Source: Catonia carolina (lineage: Eukaryota > Arthropoda > Insecta > Hemiptera > Achilidae). From it: a stretch of DNA of 64,000 nt. Shown piece after piece: positions 53,497 through 64,000 of this stretch (its first letter is position 1; each line of letters opens with the position of its first letter). The notes beneath the pieces were generated by a model, which was not told the origin of the DNA, did not search any database, and saw only the letters and a program-made list of their open reading frames with translations. The DNA is taken from assembly GCA_035578175.1 (NCBI GenBank), contig JAQMRL010000002.1, positions 77,667,645-77,731,644 of the forward strand, written 5' to 3'. The position numbers and the translations under genes were made by a program.

Positions 53497-53577
53497 AATG
53501 AAAACTCACTTTAAAAAATCAGCAGGAAAACAATACTTTCCTTCCTAAATATTAATACAGGGCAAGAGAAAGTAAAA
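53497..53577 (-). mobile_element. H1 5'-end fragment
   Basis: AACAATACTTTCCTTCCTAA, then GGGCAAGAGAAAGT. Only about 80 bp remains, just upstream of exon 6. Confidence 0.6.
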
Positions 53578-53609
53578 AAAACTTATACTTAATTTTTTAT
53601 TGTTTCCAG

Positions 53610-53802
53610 TTGAATATACATAGATTCAAAGTGATTGCCAGGTTTGGATTGATGCACATTGTCGCTACAAATTTGTGCGTCTGGATTCGCACACTTGTTC
53701 TAGAAAGCTTAAAGGAAATCACCGGTTATTTACAAAGAAAGAATAGTACTATTACAACCAGTTCGATCGTTAACAGTCTTAATCGTGAATATTCTTTACT
53801 TG
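53610..53802 (+). CDS. Otop: Otopetrin exon 6 (fifth helix)
   Basis: It encodes LNIHRFKVIARFGLMHIVAT, NLCVWIRTLVLESLKEI and a hydrophilic loop (TGYLQRKNSTITTSSIVNSL, NREYSLL). The first part is the conserved region after the NSR turn, with FGLMHIVATN and VWIRTLVLES typical of helix 5. The acceptor is TTTATTGTTTCCAG, phase 0. The donor is G before GTAAGT, phase 1, so coding continues in an exon beyond this window or one too small for me to recognise. NST at 53757 is a possible glycosylation site in the loop. Confidence 0.92.
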
Positions 53803-54111
53803 GTAAGTTCTCATTTGCTATTATATTTTATTATTATTTTTCTAACAGTGATTGAAATTAGATTAGTGTTAAAGAAAACTATTATGTGTTTATTTAACCA
53901 TGGTTATTTAACCATTAACTTTAGTAAATCAGTCTAACTTGTGGTTTATGTGATTGTGAAGAACACTAATTAATTAATTATGATATGATAATAATTAATT
54001 CTGAATTGAAATTGAAATATATATATATTTCTAACCACCAGAATACGATAACAGAAAACACTTACCAATGTTTATAATGTTTTCGTGTATCTTGTACACT
54101 GTGACATGCAC

Positions 54112-54290
54112 AAAATTTTTTTTTTTTTGTTTAACGTCTGACTGTTCTGCAATTACTGCTAATGCAGACGGTGAATGATGAAATGATTTTTGTAACGTAT
54201 GAAAAAATGCCGTGCCTGAATGGGATTCGAACCCAAGACCGCATGATGAGAGGCGAGCACGTTACCAACTTCGCCAATGCGGCCGGCGAC
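54112..54290 (-). mobile_element. SINE S2 copy
   Basis: The T tract at the left, CAATTACTGCTAATGCAGAC and reversed B box GGGATTCGAACCC. The head ends TGCGGCC. Confidence 0.8.
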
Positions 54291-55250
54291 ATGCACAAAA
54301 GATTTAAAACAATTTTTAACAAAATACAATTTACTGCTTGGAAGCGACTCGGTGAGTTTTTGATAAAATCAGGGAAATAGGTGTGATTAGATAGAAAGAC
54401 ATACACTTTGTAGATGAAAGCAAAGATGTATTGATTTACAACAAAAAATAAAAAATAAAACAACATATTATAAAAAAATACACAATTATAAGAGAGAAGA
54501 CTAAAAAAAAATTATAATGCATCACAAAAACAATGATACAGTAGACTCTTAGAAATCCGGACTAATGTGGCGGACGGCCGGTCCGGATTTCGAAAAATCC
54601 GGATTTCCTGGAGGTTGGCAATTTCGTCTTTATGGCGAATAATTATGACAATAAGCATTAACGTTTATCTGCTAATATAAGAGTGAGCTTCTGAAAAAAC
54701 TTTAAAACACTGTAGGCGTAATAAATTACAGTAGGCTACTGGTACCTACTGTAATTATTCAATATACGAAGCACAAACATTGACTAAACTTAACGCTACT
54801 GTACCGTAATAAGATTCGATTGCACTCTTTGTAAGATTTACAAGTTACGGATTTCAAATATGTAACAATGAATGTCATATATGTCTCAATTATAGAGTAA
54901 TTACACGATTAACTAAATAAAATCTAAATGTACTGTAGTACGGTACTATGCTTAGTAAAGTACGGTTCTGGGATTAAATAAAATAAACGAGTGAATAATT
55001 TGTAAAAGGCAGAGGTAAAAAAGTTTAAGTCAAACAGTACAGTACATACATATTACACGGTTTTACTGAAACAACAATATACAGAACTGAACACAATTAA
55101 TGAAATTTACTTTAAATAAACATAAGAAATACAGTAAGTAAAAACTAAAGTACGGTACAGTAAATATTGGAAATTTACTTAAAGAAACATTAAAAATGGA
55201 AATTTAATTTTAGAAATTTACTGTAAACAAACTTAAAAATAACTTATAAC

Positions 55251-56851
55251 TTATGTCTTGAAGAAGTCCTTAATGGTCATCTGCTTCACCGTTTTTGCTC
55301 GTTGTCTTGCTGCAATGTCCCGCAACTTCCTTAAACACATAACGTCGGCTGCGGATATTCCTTCTTGTTGAGTAATGTACTCTAGCGCTCCGTCTAGCAT
55401 CTTAAACCCTTCTGAATGTGGGATAAGATTTACCTGGCTCTCAGGCAGTTCTTCTTCTACGATTTCTTCATTTGTCACCATTTTTATGATATCATCGTCT
55501 GTTATTTCATCTTCATCGTCGTTATTCATCCACTCATTAACGTCATTTTCATTAATTTCGTCACATCCGGGAATTTTTTTAAAAAGTGAAACAACATTTC
55601 CTTTCTCGGTCTTATTTTCTTCATGTTTAAACTCCCCTCTATCAATGTCTTTGAACTTGTTACCATCATGGTCCAACAAAATCTTCCATGAAGAAACGAT
55701 TGAAATAGCAGGGATTTCTTCCCACGCTTCAGCTACCCACCTAATTACATCCAATACGTCAATCTTCTTTAAAGCATTGAAATAATTTTCGTCATTATCT
55801 ATTGCCGATATCAAATAACGAAGAAGTCGCCGACGATATTTCAACTTTAATGCTTGAAATATCCCTTGATCCATTGGCTGACAAATGGCCGTGACATTTG
55901 GAGGCAAAAATACAGCTTTGATATCTTTTGTCTTTTAACTCGTTAGCCATTGGGTGTGTTGTGGCGTTATCCAACAAAAGAATAGCTTTTCTTGGTAAAT
56001 TGTTTGCAGCCAGATGTTTTTCTACTGTAGGTACAAATTCATTAAAAAACCAAGTCTTAAAAATTGTAGAATTCATCCATGCTTTTTGTTGGTTTGTATA
56101 CCAAAGTGGCAACACATCGTCTTTCTTTAAATTTTTAAAAGCTCTGGGTTTTCTTGATTTTCCTATTAATGTTAACCTAAGTTTGTGACTGCCGATCACA
56201 TTGCTACAAGCCAACACCGTAACCTGTTCCTTGCTTTTTTTTATAGCCCGAGGCTGAAGCTTCTTTTTTGGATGCGAGAGTTTTCGTGGGCAACATTTTA
56301 TAGTTCAGACCAGTCTCATCGCAATTATATAGCTGGTCACCGGAAATTCCTTCTTCGTCAAGGATTTTAAAAAGTAAGGTCTTAAATTCAGGAACAGCGT
56401 CTTTGTTCGCCGATAAAGCCTCCCCACTGATTGTGAGTTGATGGATACCAAATCGCTTTTTCCAACGGTCGAGCCAACCGTCACTAGCAGTGAATTCACC
56501 ATCTTCTCTCTCGATTTGCCGTTTGAAGTGCAAAGCCTTTTCTTGGAGCATGGAACCAATAACGGGAACACCTTTACCCCTTAAATTCTCATACCACAAA
56601 TATAATGCCTCTTCAACTTCTGCATGTATACCTTTGTGCATTGTTTTCCTCACTTTTATCGCACTTCCACTATATTGAGAGGAACACCATTTTTCTATTT
56701 GTTCCCGGTTTTTTCTCCAGTCTGACACCGTACTTGTTCTGACTCCTAACTCTAAAGACATTTTGTTTGCTGATTCCCCAGCATCAATACGCTTCAAGGC
56801 ACGAAGTTTTTCTTCAACTGTCACAAAAACCTTTTTACGTTTGTCACTCAT
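55251..56851 (-). pseudogene. Tigger/jerky-type transposase, two frameshifts
   Basis: Segment 1 (56851-56204) has the N-terminal HTH (VTVEEKLRALKRIDAGESAN, TSTVSDWRKNREQIEKWC), the CENP-B HTH (EEALYLWYENLRGKGVPV) and the first catalytic Asp (YNCDETGLNY). Segment 2 (56217-55925) continues SNVIGSHKLRLTLIGKSRKP and ILLLDNATTHP, the second Asp. Segment 3 (55907-55251) begins MPPNVTAICQPMDQGIFQAL, the third Asp region, and ends TVKQMTIKDFFKT with an acidic stretch before it. All three catalytic Asp residues are present. Frame shifts near 56210 and 55918 separate the segments, so the protein is not made intact. Length and order match the DDE_1 (pogo) family. Confidence 0.9.
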
Positions 56852-57199
56852 TTCACTTCAACACAAACACAGTTGGACAGCACAACACAAACAAGACAAA
56901 TTGACGTATACACTAACAAAGATGATGCAGTGAACGGAACTGAGAACAAAAGGACTGTTGTGAAGCGCAGGTCAATGCCGTTCTCCCTCCACCAACCGCT
57001 GCCTGACCCCCACCACCCTACACACTATAACATTTACTGCCTCGTAAAATCATAAACATAGATTTTACTGAAACACAGAGCTCCCGACGACGCAAACTAC
57101 TGTGGGCCCTTAATGACAAAAAATGTCATTTACATACATATTATATATGCAATTATTATTAAAAAGTAGGCCTACATACACACAAATTATAGTGCTAAT

Positions 57200-58274
57200 T
57201 AGAGAAGAGACAAAAGAACTGTCACTGTGAACGAGTCACGGTTACTTATAAGTCACGGTGACCACAGTTATTCAGATAGGCGAGTAACCGTTCCCCAGTC
57301 ACTGTTACATAGATCGCTTGCTCTTCTGTCACTGGAAGACAGGACGACACGGCGAATGTTCACCGTACTATTCTACAATATAGCACAGCCTCTCGTTCAC
57401 CAGTCACAGTTACAAAGATCGCTTACTCATTCACTGTTTAAGGCAGGACGACCGTAATTCTACAGTTCCTTCAATCACTTTTACAATAATCAGTTACTCA
57501 TTCGCTGTTCACTGTCACTTTTAAGAGAGAACGAATTCTTTACCTTAGGAACTAGTGACAAATTCACTCGCTCATTCACTGTTCACAGTTAATAGACAAA
57601 ACAACATAATATGCTTACTCTTCTTCAAGGCCCCTATGATAGCTACGTAAGATATGTTGGTCTTTTCACTGGGCTTAGTGCTCTCCTTGTCGCCTCTCCA
57701 TTGATAACCGGCACGTCCATTATTTTTTTACTTCAATCTTTATTGCACTCTTCTCTCTCTCTCATCCTCTCTCCCTCTCTCAGTCTCTTCCCCTTGTTAT
57801 GTTTGTCATCTACTAGACTAAACAAAACGAGGGTAGTTCCTTTACATCTCTGATCGCGGTAAAACAATTACATTACAGTATTATTTTTATTGCACGCCGC
57901 GTTCTACCTAGCTATTTTATTTATAATGTGCGTTGTTATTTTTCAGTTGTAAATATTGTTTCTTGTACTTTCTCTTTTTTATACAAAATGTTATTTTTAT
58001 TACTAATTTTGGATACCTTGTGTTAATTAGTTTTAGGCTAAATTTTTATTTTAGTTATATATGTAGCCCATTTTTTTTAATTTATCAAAACTTTATTTAT
58101 CATGAAATAACAACTGAAAACATTATTATTGTTTCATGATAACAAATGAAAAATGTACTAAGAAAATACAAAGTTATTGCTAAATCACAAGTAACTATTA
58201 AAAGTAACGGTGAACGCAAAATCACTGTCACCGTGATCACGGTGACTGGTTGAAACAGTGAACGCTCTTCACTA
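57200..58274. mobile_element. hAT-type non-autonomous element, 8-bp target duplication
   Basis: GTGCTAAT at 57192-57199 and 58275-58282. Ends TAGAGAAGAG and CTCTTCACTA fit the hAT TAGNG start. Subterminal sequence is rich in GTCACTG/CAGTGAC and CACGGTGAC motifs at both sides (57218-57590 and 58196-58260). No transposase was seen. Confidence 0.75.
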
Positions 58275-58455
58275 GTGCTAATCGCATGATCGTTCATCGG
58301 GCCAATCACATGAAAACTTTTTATGGTTGTTAATTTAAAAGTTGAAAATTTTCAGAAAATAAAGTAAAAAAAAATCATCGTCCGGACTAGCGCGATCCGG
58401 ATTTTTAAGAGTCTACTGTATATTATAAAAAAATGAACTTCATAATAATCTTGTA

Positions 58456-59294
58456 CAGGGTGATTCATGAAGAAATGCAGAAACTTTGGGAGCCCATTGT
58501 ACGTGTAAAAATAATGAAAAAAGTTTATATAAACATGGGTCCGGAAATGCTTCGTTACCGAGTTATGGCTAGCGAAAGATTTCACCCGGAGTTCAGCTCA
58601 CCAGGTGAAATGAGGTCATCCTGAAATATTCTGGTAAGGTAGGTTAGGAGGCGAATTCAATCGTTCCTTATGGTTTTTGACCTGATAAATTGAATAAAAC
58701 AGGTCCCAGAACTGTAAGTTAAATAGTTTTTGAGAAAACCAGTATCAAATGCAAAAAATGGAGTGAAAAAAAAACACTTATTTTCATCTTAGTTTTTCTG
58801 GTTAATTTCACTTTGTACTCTTATGAATAAAAATTCATTTAATCAAACATCTATTCGCTTTCTGTGTACTTTATTTACACCGGTTTGTTCAGAATAAAAT
58901 TTTCTACATGTTTTATTCAAAAATTTTAACTGTTTCTAGGTGAAATAACAACGTTATTCTTGCCCAAAGATGAAAAAATGTGTTTTTCACTCCATTTTTT
59001 GCATTTGACACTGGTTTTCTTAAAAACTATTTAACTTACAGTTCTGGGACCTGTTTTTTTCAATTTATCAGATCAAAAACCATAAGAAACAATTGAATTC
59101 GCCCCTTAATCTACCTTACCAGAATTCCAGGAAGACCTCATTTCACCTGGTGAGCTGAAATCCAGGCGAAACTTTCGCTAGCCGTAACTCAGAAATGAAG
59201 CATTTCCGGACCCATGTTTATATAAACTTTTTTCAGTATTTTTACATGTACAATGAGCTCCTAAAGTTTCTGCATATCTTCGTGAATCACCCTG
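58456..59294. mobile_element. Fold-back MITE with ~330-bp arms
   Basis: TA at 58454-58455 and 59295-59296. Arms beginning CAGGGTGATTCATGAAGAAA pair with ATCTTCGTGAATCACCCTG and stay complementary to about 58790/58970. Short unique centre. Confidence 0.9.
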
Positions 59295-59567
59295 TATAAC
59301 ATTGAAAACATGTTTAAATCATATTACCAAAGAAGCTCGGGCGATTTTCAAACTTACATTAACATCTTACATTATGACATTTTTGTAACACTATTAACAC
59401 CCGCTCATCTTCACGGACATTGCGGGACTGTCGAAAAGCCCGCAAACACTAAAGAACGAGATAATAAAAACACGCATGCACGAAAAAAAACCGACCGGAC
59501 GCATGCCGCGAAAAAAATAAGGACTAAGTAGAAACGTCACAACACATCTTCAGTAAATTAAAATTGA

Positions 59568-59765
59568 AGGCCGCATTTGCGCAGTTGGTAACGTGCTCGC
59601 CTCTCATCATGCGGTCCTGGGTTCTAATCCTACTCAGACAAGGCATATTTTCATACGTTACAAAAAATCATTTCATCCTCCATTGTACAAAAGTTACACC
59701 CCAACGTCGACGCTAATGACCGTTGTAGTTGATGCCACGTTAAATAAATAAATAAAAAAAAAAAA
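59568..59765 (+). mobile_element. SINE S2 copy with altered tail
   Basis: GCGCAGTTGGTAACGTGCTC and GGGTTCTAATCC head. After TTCATCCTCCATTGT the tail becomes GTCGACGCTAATGACCGTTG, resembling the S3 tail. Confidence 0.7.
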
Positions 59766-59889
59766 TTAAAATTCATTAAAAAAATTTTCTACATCAAAAT
59801 TTAAATCTTCCTACTCCTACCATGGTAGATAAGGGATGAAAAAAAAATAAAAATAATAATGATAATTAATTCATTGTTTACCATGCTGT

Positions 59890-60787
59890 TGAATTTCGTT
59901 AAAAGTCAAATCAACTGGGCAGGGTTGCAGTCCAGTGTGAACGAGTAGGAACAGTGTTCCCACACTGGTTTTTCCTCAATATAATAAAAAATAATTATTT
60001 TTAAGCCAAGTCGACATGATGTTAATCAACCCTTAAGGGGAGACTATACTTTGTATCCCGCCAATGTTAAATTTGCTATTTTTAGATATATTTTTCATAG
60101 GATTGGTAAAAGATAGAGAAATTGAACTTTACGCACTATAGGTGTCAGGTTTCTTCTCGAGTTACTGACAATTTTTCAATTTATTCTTTAGACCATATAT
60201 GATTTTTTTTAAAAATTACGAATAACATGAAATTTTTACAAATTGTTTTCTACGTTTTTTGCGTATTACTAATTTTTGGAGCACCTGAGTAAGTCATAAA
60301 AATGTCGGTATATGTGGATATACAAGATAATTAACTGTTAAAAATTTCAGCGCCCTTGGTTTATTGGTTTCTGAGAAAAATGTACCTTAGTGTTAAAAAT
60401 CTAAATTTACGGGAAAACGCAAGAAACAAGAAGGCACAAATCAAAAACAAAATGTACACAAACAAGTTAATTTCCCATGAACAGTTGTTTAGAAAGCTGA
60501 ACCAACAGCTGAGAATACAAAAAACAGTGATGCAGATATTTAAAAAACTATAATTCTCTTTGCATTAAAATGAGCAGTATAAAATTATGAAAAATATTCG
60601 TTCGTGGTAACATGATAATTTTTTTTCTGTAAACCTGGTAAAAACTTAATTTTTTCGTGAAAATTTTTTTTTCATGTAAGGGGAGAACAGTTTTACCAAC
60701 TTAAAATTGAAATATTTCCGAATTTGATAGCAACGAAACTCAGACAATACGTTGGCCCAACTTTTCCCTCCCGCTTATCCTATAGAC
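59890..60787. other. AT-rich sequence without an assigned element
   Basis: AAGGGGAGA motifs occur at 60036 and 60679 but no clear terminal repeat was established. A basic 65-residue frame at 60356-60553 has no recognisable domain. Confidence 0.4.
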
Positions 60788-61512
60788 CAGGGGTCTCCAA
60801 CCTTTTTTACTCAAGAGCCACATTGTAAACTTCTGGAGGAAAGGCGGGCCAGCAATATTTCAGGGCAGAAAGTCTAGCCCCCCCCAAACACCCTCGAAGT
60901 TTTTTCTAATTAAGCTCAGTGGTGGTTTTTGAGATTTTCTTGCTTAGTTTTTTAAGTTGCTATATTTCCTTATACGTATATCTTTGTTGTTGGCTAACTA
61001 AAATTCTTTACGTGATTGTAAAAAAAAGCTGTGACCGAACAAATAATTATATTTGCTATAAAATAATATTTGTTCTGTAAAAGGAGTTTTCAAGTAGCCT
61101 TAATGAAAACACAGGATGATAGAAAATCAAATCTTTTCAATTTACTACAAAATGTACTTCATTGAATTTTAAAGAAAACTTGACAATACATGAGTTTACA
61201 ACAAGTGTAAAGCTTAAAAAGAACAATTATTTTTTAGTGAGAAGATAGCATTTGTTTGCCACTTAAAATTTCAGCCCATTTAGGGTCAAACAATGGTTGA
61301 TCACTACTTGTTTACAGCTAGTTTTACACTTATTGAGAAAAGAAGTGGCAAGTGAGAGACGAGTACTGTACTCATATTGAATGGTAAAAATTCTTAAAAG
61401 GAAATATATTATCAAATAAAAAATTTTTTTCAGTATGCTAGCTTTCCGCGGGCCGGAAAAAATCTGTTCCCGGGCCGGATGTGGCCCGCGGGCCGTAGGT
61501 TGGAGACCCCTG
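60788..61512. mobile_element. hAT-type MITE, 8-bp target duplication
   Basis: CTATAGAC at 60780-60787 and 61513-61520. Ends CAGGGGTCTCCAACCTTTT and AGGTTGGAGACCCCTG. GCGGGCC and CGGGCCGG motifs lie near the ends. 725 bp, no ORF. Confidence 0.9.
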
Positions 61513-61699
61513 CTATAGACTTATAGGAATCCCAAAATACAGGGACCAGGAGAAAAAGTGGATGGTTTTTGATCTGACTGTACATCGCAACAATACGAGT
61601 GGGGAGAACCGGGTCAATGACTTTCACTCCCCGGCTCAATGCCATTACAATTTGCAATGGAGTCGTAGAACGCACAGCATCGTGCTTTCGTCATAGAGA

Positions 61700-61885
61700 C
61701 TTACTTCAGTGGTAACTGGTGGTGTACTTTGATGGTTGAAGTTTAATTTGCCATACTCTCTCAGGAATGGTCGACTTGAGTCTGTACTAGACTACACTGC
61801 ATTTACACATCACACACATCACTCTCATCGGATTGGGTTATGGGGTTGCAACAGATTCCAATGCACACTTATCAGGGAATAAATA
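61700..61885 (+). mobile_element. SINE S1 3' part
   Basis: ACTTTGATGGTTGAAGTTTA, ACTCTCTCAGGAATGGTCGA and GGGGTTGCAACAGATTCCAA match the S1 body and tail. The tRNA-like head is missing. Confidence 0.7.
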
Positions 61886-61922
61886 TACATATATTTTAAC
61901 TAGCCTAATGTAACTTCATGTA

Positions 61923-63222
61923 AAGGGTGGTTTTTTTAGAGGTATAGAATTTTAAAATGAAATAAAACACAGAATAATATTGAACAATTGATGTGGAATT
62001 GGTTTTATTTTAAAGATAATTATTTGCAATTTTTATTTAAAAATAATTTCCGGCATGTGGCCGCTGCGGCTGGCTAGGACGTGGTCCAATCGAGACGTCC
62101 AATTTGTGACCACTTTTTGCAGCATTTGGGGCCGTATATTGGTAATAACGCGGCGAATCTTGCCTTCCAAGTTGTCAATTGTCTGTGGCTAATTGGCATA
62201 GACTAGCGACTTCACATACCGCCACAGAAAATAGTCCAGCAGTGTTAGATTGCACGACCTTGGAGGCCAATTTACAGGTCCAGAACGTGAAATTATGCGT
62301 TCACCAAACGTTTCCTTCAGTAAATCGATTGTGGCACGCGCTGTGTGACATGTTGGGCCATCTTGTTGAAACCACAGCTCTCCAACATTAGGGCGATTCA
62401 ATTCAGGAACAAAAAAGTCATTGCTCATGGCTCTGTAGTGGTCACCATTGACTGTAACATTCTGCCCGGCATCATTTTTGAAGAAGTAAGGACCAATGAC
62501 TCCACCAGCCCATAAAGCACACCAAACAGTCACTTTTTGTGGATGTAAAGGCTTCTCAGCAATATATCGAGGATTACCTTCACTGCAAATGCGGCAGTTT
62601 TGTTTATTCACGTAGCCATTCAACCAAAAATGGGCTTCATCACTGAACAAAATTTTCATGTGAAAATCGGGATCAACAGCAATCATGTTCTGGGCCCATT
62701 CTCCAAATGCACACCGTGCCAGGTGGTCGTTCGGCTTTAATCCCTGAACGAGTTGGATTTTGTAAGCACGCAAATTAAGATCAGTCCGCAAAATCTTCCA
62801 TAAAGTTAATGGACACAGCTCCAAGTGTTGTGCACGATGGCGGATGGACTCATTCGGGTCTTCCTCAATGCTACGCTCTACAGCAGCTATAGCTTCTTCA
62901 GTACGCACTGTATGACGTCTCAAAGGATGTGTGTTGTCATTCAGAGTAAATGTTGATCGAAAACGTTTCATTGTTGAGCGAATTATTTGCTCTGATGGAC
63001 GATTTTGTCGATCATAAAACGGACGTAGTGCGCGATAAGTTTCACGAACCGAACCATGATTTCAAAATAAATCTGCACAATTTGCAAGCGTTGATCAGGC
63101 TATTCATTATAAAATGGCAAACCAAATTGAACATAAATTACAAAACAGTTTTCAAAATGGCCACCATGGAAATCAGTACCGCCAACTTAAAAGTTCTATA
63201 CTTCTAAAAAAAAAACACCCTT
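61923..63222 (-). mobile_element. DD41D Tc1/mariner-type transposon, full length
   Basis: TA at 61921-61922 and 63223-63224. Ends AAGGGTGGTTTTTTTAGAGG, TATAGAA and TTCTATACTTCTAAAAAAAA, AACACCCTT. 1300 bp with a single transposase on the minus strand. Confidence 0.9.
62036..63100 (-). pseudogene. DD41D transposase with one frameshift and one stop
   Basis: The N-terminal QRLQIVQIYFE reads in one frame, and GSVRETYRALRPFYDRQNRP, EQIIRSTMKRF in the next, so a one-base change lies near 63058. The main frame (62971-62189) is open for 260 residues. Catalytic residues by position in that frame: Asp111 in ILFSDEAHFWLNG, Asp204 in LWFQQDGPTCHTA, Asp246 in NLTLLDYFLW. The spacing of 41 residues between the last two defines DD41D (rosa/VISITOR-type). 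A TAG at 62191-62189 interrupts after KSLVYAN, and the frame then continues PQTIDNLEGKIRRVITNI to HMPEIIFK and a stop at 62036. Confidence 0.88.
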
Positions 63223-63224
63223 TA

Positions 63225-63890
63225 CTTATTAATTGGTAAATTTTTTTAAATTTCACAATGAAGTAGCAATAAAAAAAATTTTATTGGCACATTTTACAAT
63301 AAAATTTACTTAGTTATTAAAACAATAAGTATTATTTTTTTGTACACTAGATGAAATTATTTGTGTGTAGTATGTAGTGCCTATATATTACTATTACATT
63401 TTTTTTTGCTGTGGAAGTGAAATAATGTATTTGTAGCGAGATATTGATAATTATGGCTTTATGATGTTTGTTTTTATTCCCTGCCAAAGTAAGTTATTGT
63501 TTGTTTTTTTTAATGATTTACATTTAAATCATTTTACTGTCATTCTTATTTTTCCGTTAACTATGATTTAACACAACTTGTTTCACTACTAATTCTGTGT
63601 GCAGTTTGTATTTTGTGACAGCTATTATGTTAAATGTCTCTCCTATACGAATCTTTCTATCAATTATTATCTCTTTTGTTCTGTATTATTCGTTTAATCC
63701 TTTCTTGGTTCTATTTTCATAATTGTTGACTTTTCCTTTAATTTTTTTTGAGTTATAAAGAGTGAACTAAAAGTCACTACCCATTAAATATTGAAAAAAT
63801 AATGACTAAATTATTATACAGGCATAATAAAAGAATGGTGTGGGGTTTTGAACATGAATTAAATGAAAACATATTTTATAATCACTTGAA
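63225..63890. other. AT-rich intron or flank, nothing recognised
   Basis: No ORF, terminal repeat or otopetrin exon was found. A CCAAAGTAAGTT donor-like string at 63485 has no open frame with otopetrin features before it. Confidence 0.5.
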
Positions 63891-63896
63891 ATTATT

Positions 63897-64000
63897 TTGC
63901 CCTTGTTTGCAACGAGGGGTAAAGGAGGAAAAGTATCAGTGCGCATGCGCGACTGCTTTAATTTCAGTACTAAAAACATAACAACTTATACTATACCCAG
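63897..64000 (-). repeat. Dispersed repeat cut by the window edge
   Basis: The reverse complement matches 31862-31985. It contains a perfect TGCGCATGCGCG palindromic site at 63940-63951. Confidence 0.7.

Larger units (their letters stand above)
54539..58418 (-). mobile_element. pogo/Tigger-like transposon, 3.9 kb
   Basis: TA at 54537-54538 and 58419-58420. Inverted ends CAGTAGACTCTTAGAAATCC and GGATTTTTAAGAGTCTACTG. The transposase lies on the minus strand and a hAT-type element has inserted in its 5' flank, which accounts for about 1.1 kb of the length. Confidence 0.9.

Noticed and set aside
54300..54380. Open stretch ending in TCGGTGAG, tested as an otopetrin exon
   Set aside because: No acceptor with suitable phase, and the residues (HKRFKTIFNKIQFTAWKRLG) do not resemble otopetrin.
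55375..55785. 136-residue Ser-rich plus-strand frame
   Set aside because: It is antisense to the Tigger-type transposase.
60356..60553. Basic 65-residue frame preceded by TTTCAG, tested as the next otopetrin exon
   Set aside because: Joining it in phase gives no helix 6 or otopetrin motif, and it ends quickly in a stop.

Overview
This is an insect-type eukaryotic window. It is AT-rich, intron-dominated and packed with transposons. The one host gene I can support is an otopetrin-family proton channel (Otop) on the plus strand. Five well-supported exons plus a probable first coding exon cover the N-terminal half of the channel: 1193-1383, 12559-12673, 27049-27357, 47334-47526, 51702-51862 and 53610-53802. 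Splice phases agree at every junction (2, 0, 0, 1, 0), and the final donor, in phase 1, leads out of the window. A further 78-bp phase 0/0 cassette-like exon at 33714-33791 fits between the third exon and the exon at 47334. The C-terminal six-helix half is not in this window. Insect origin is inferred from the insect-like otopetrin sequence and from the repeat content (mariner, rosa-like DD41D, pogo/Tigger, piggyBac-like, jockey-like and RTE-like LINEs, tRNA-derived SINEs). A hemipteran is my best guess but is not proven.

Nearly everything else is repeat DNA inside the Otop introns. Family labels are used throughout. MITE-A is a short element with CAGATGAAC ends. P2 is a piggyBac-like element with TTAA target sites. 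MITE-T is a Tc1-type element with TA target sites. Element Y is a longer element starting TATAGTCTG. S1, S2 and S3 are SINEs with tRNA-like heads. S4 is a ~395-bp SINE without a tRNA head, ending in AAC repeats, with 11-14 bp target duplications. S5 is a ~255-bp SINE with a poly-A tail. LINE-J is jockey/CR1-like; LINE-R covers RTE-like lineages. H1 is a Helentron/DINE-1-like family.

Region by region. 0-12.5 kb has a triple-nested MITE-A/piggyBac-like/SINE stack, exon 1, a 22-bp tandem array, LINE and mariner fragments and many SINEs. 12.5-27 kb (after exon 2) has SINEs, fold-back elements, a direct duplication, and a mariner split by a LINE. 27-47 kb (after exon 3) has an intact-frame LINE with a 15-bp target duplication, H1 copies, a solo LTR, a Harbinger-type element carrying a MADF-like ORF, and a full-length mariner. 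47-54 kb holds three of the channel exons, a DD41D derivative and a GC-rich solo LTR with a histone-type stem-loop. 54-64 kb has a 3.9-kb pogo/Tigger element with a hAT element inside it, a fold-back MITE, a hAT MITE and a DD41D transposon.

Nested insertions provide built-in empty sites. These show the target preference of each family: TTAA for the piggyBac-like elements, TAA for Harbinger, TA for the Tc1-type elements, 8 bp for hAT, 4-5 bp for the LTRs, 10-15 bp for LINEs and SINEs, and none for H1. The items that look most novel are the H1 family, the histone-like stem-loop in the GC-rich LTR, the Harbinger element with its MADF-like ORF, and NRF-1-like palindromes shared across unrelated element families. 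I see no bacterial-type operon, CRISPR array or rRNA gene.
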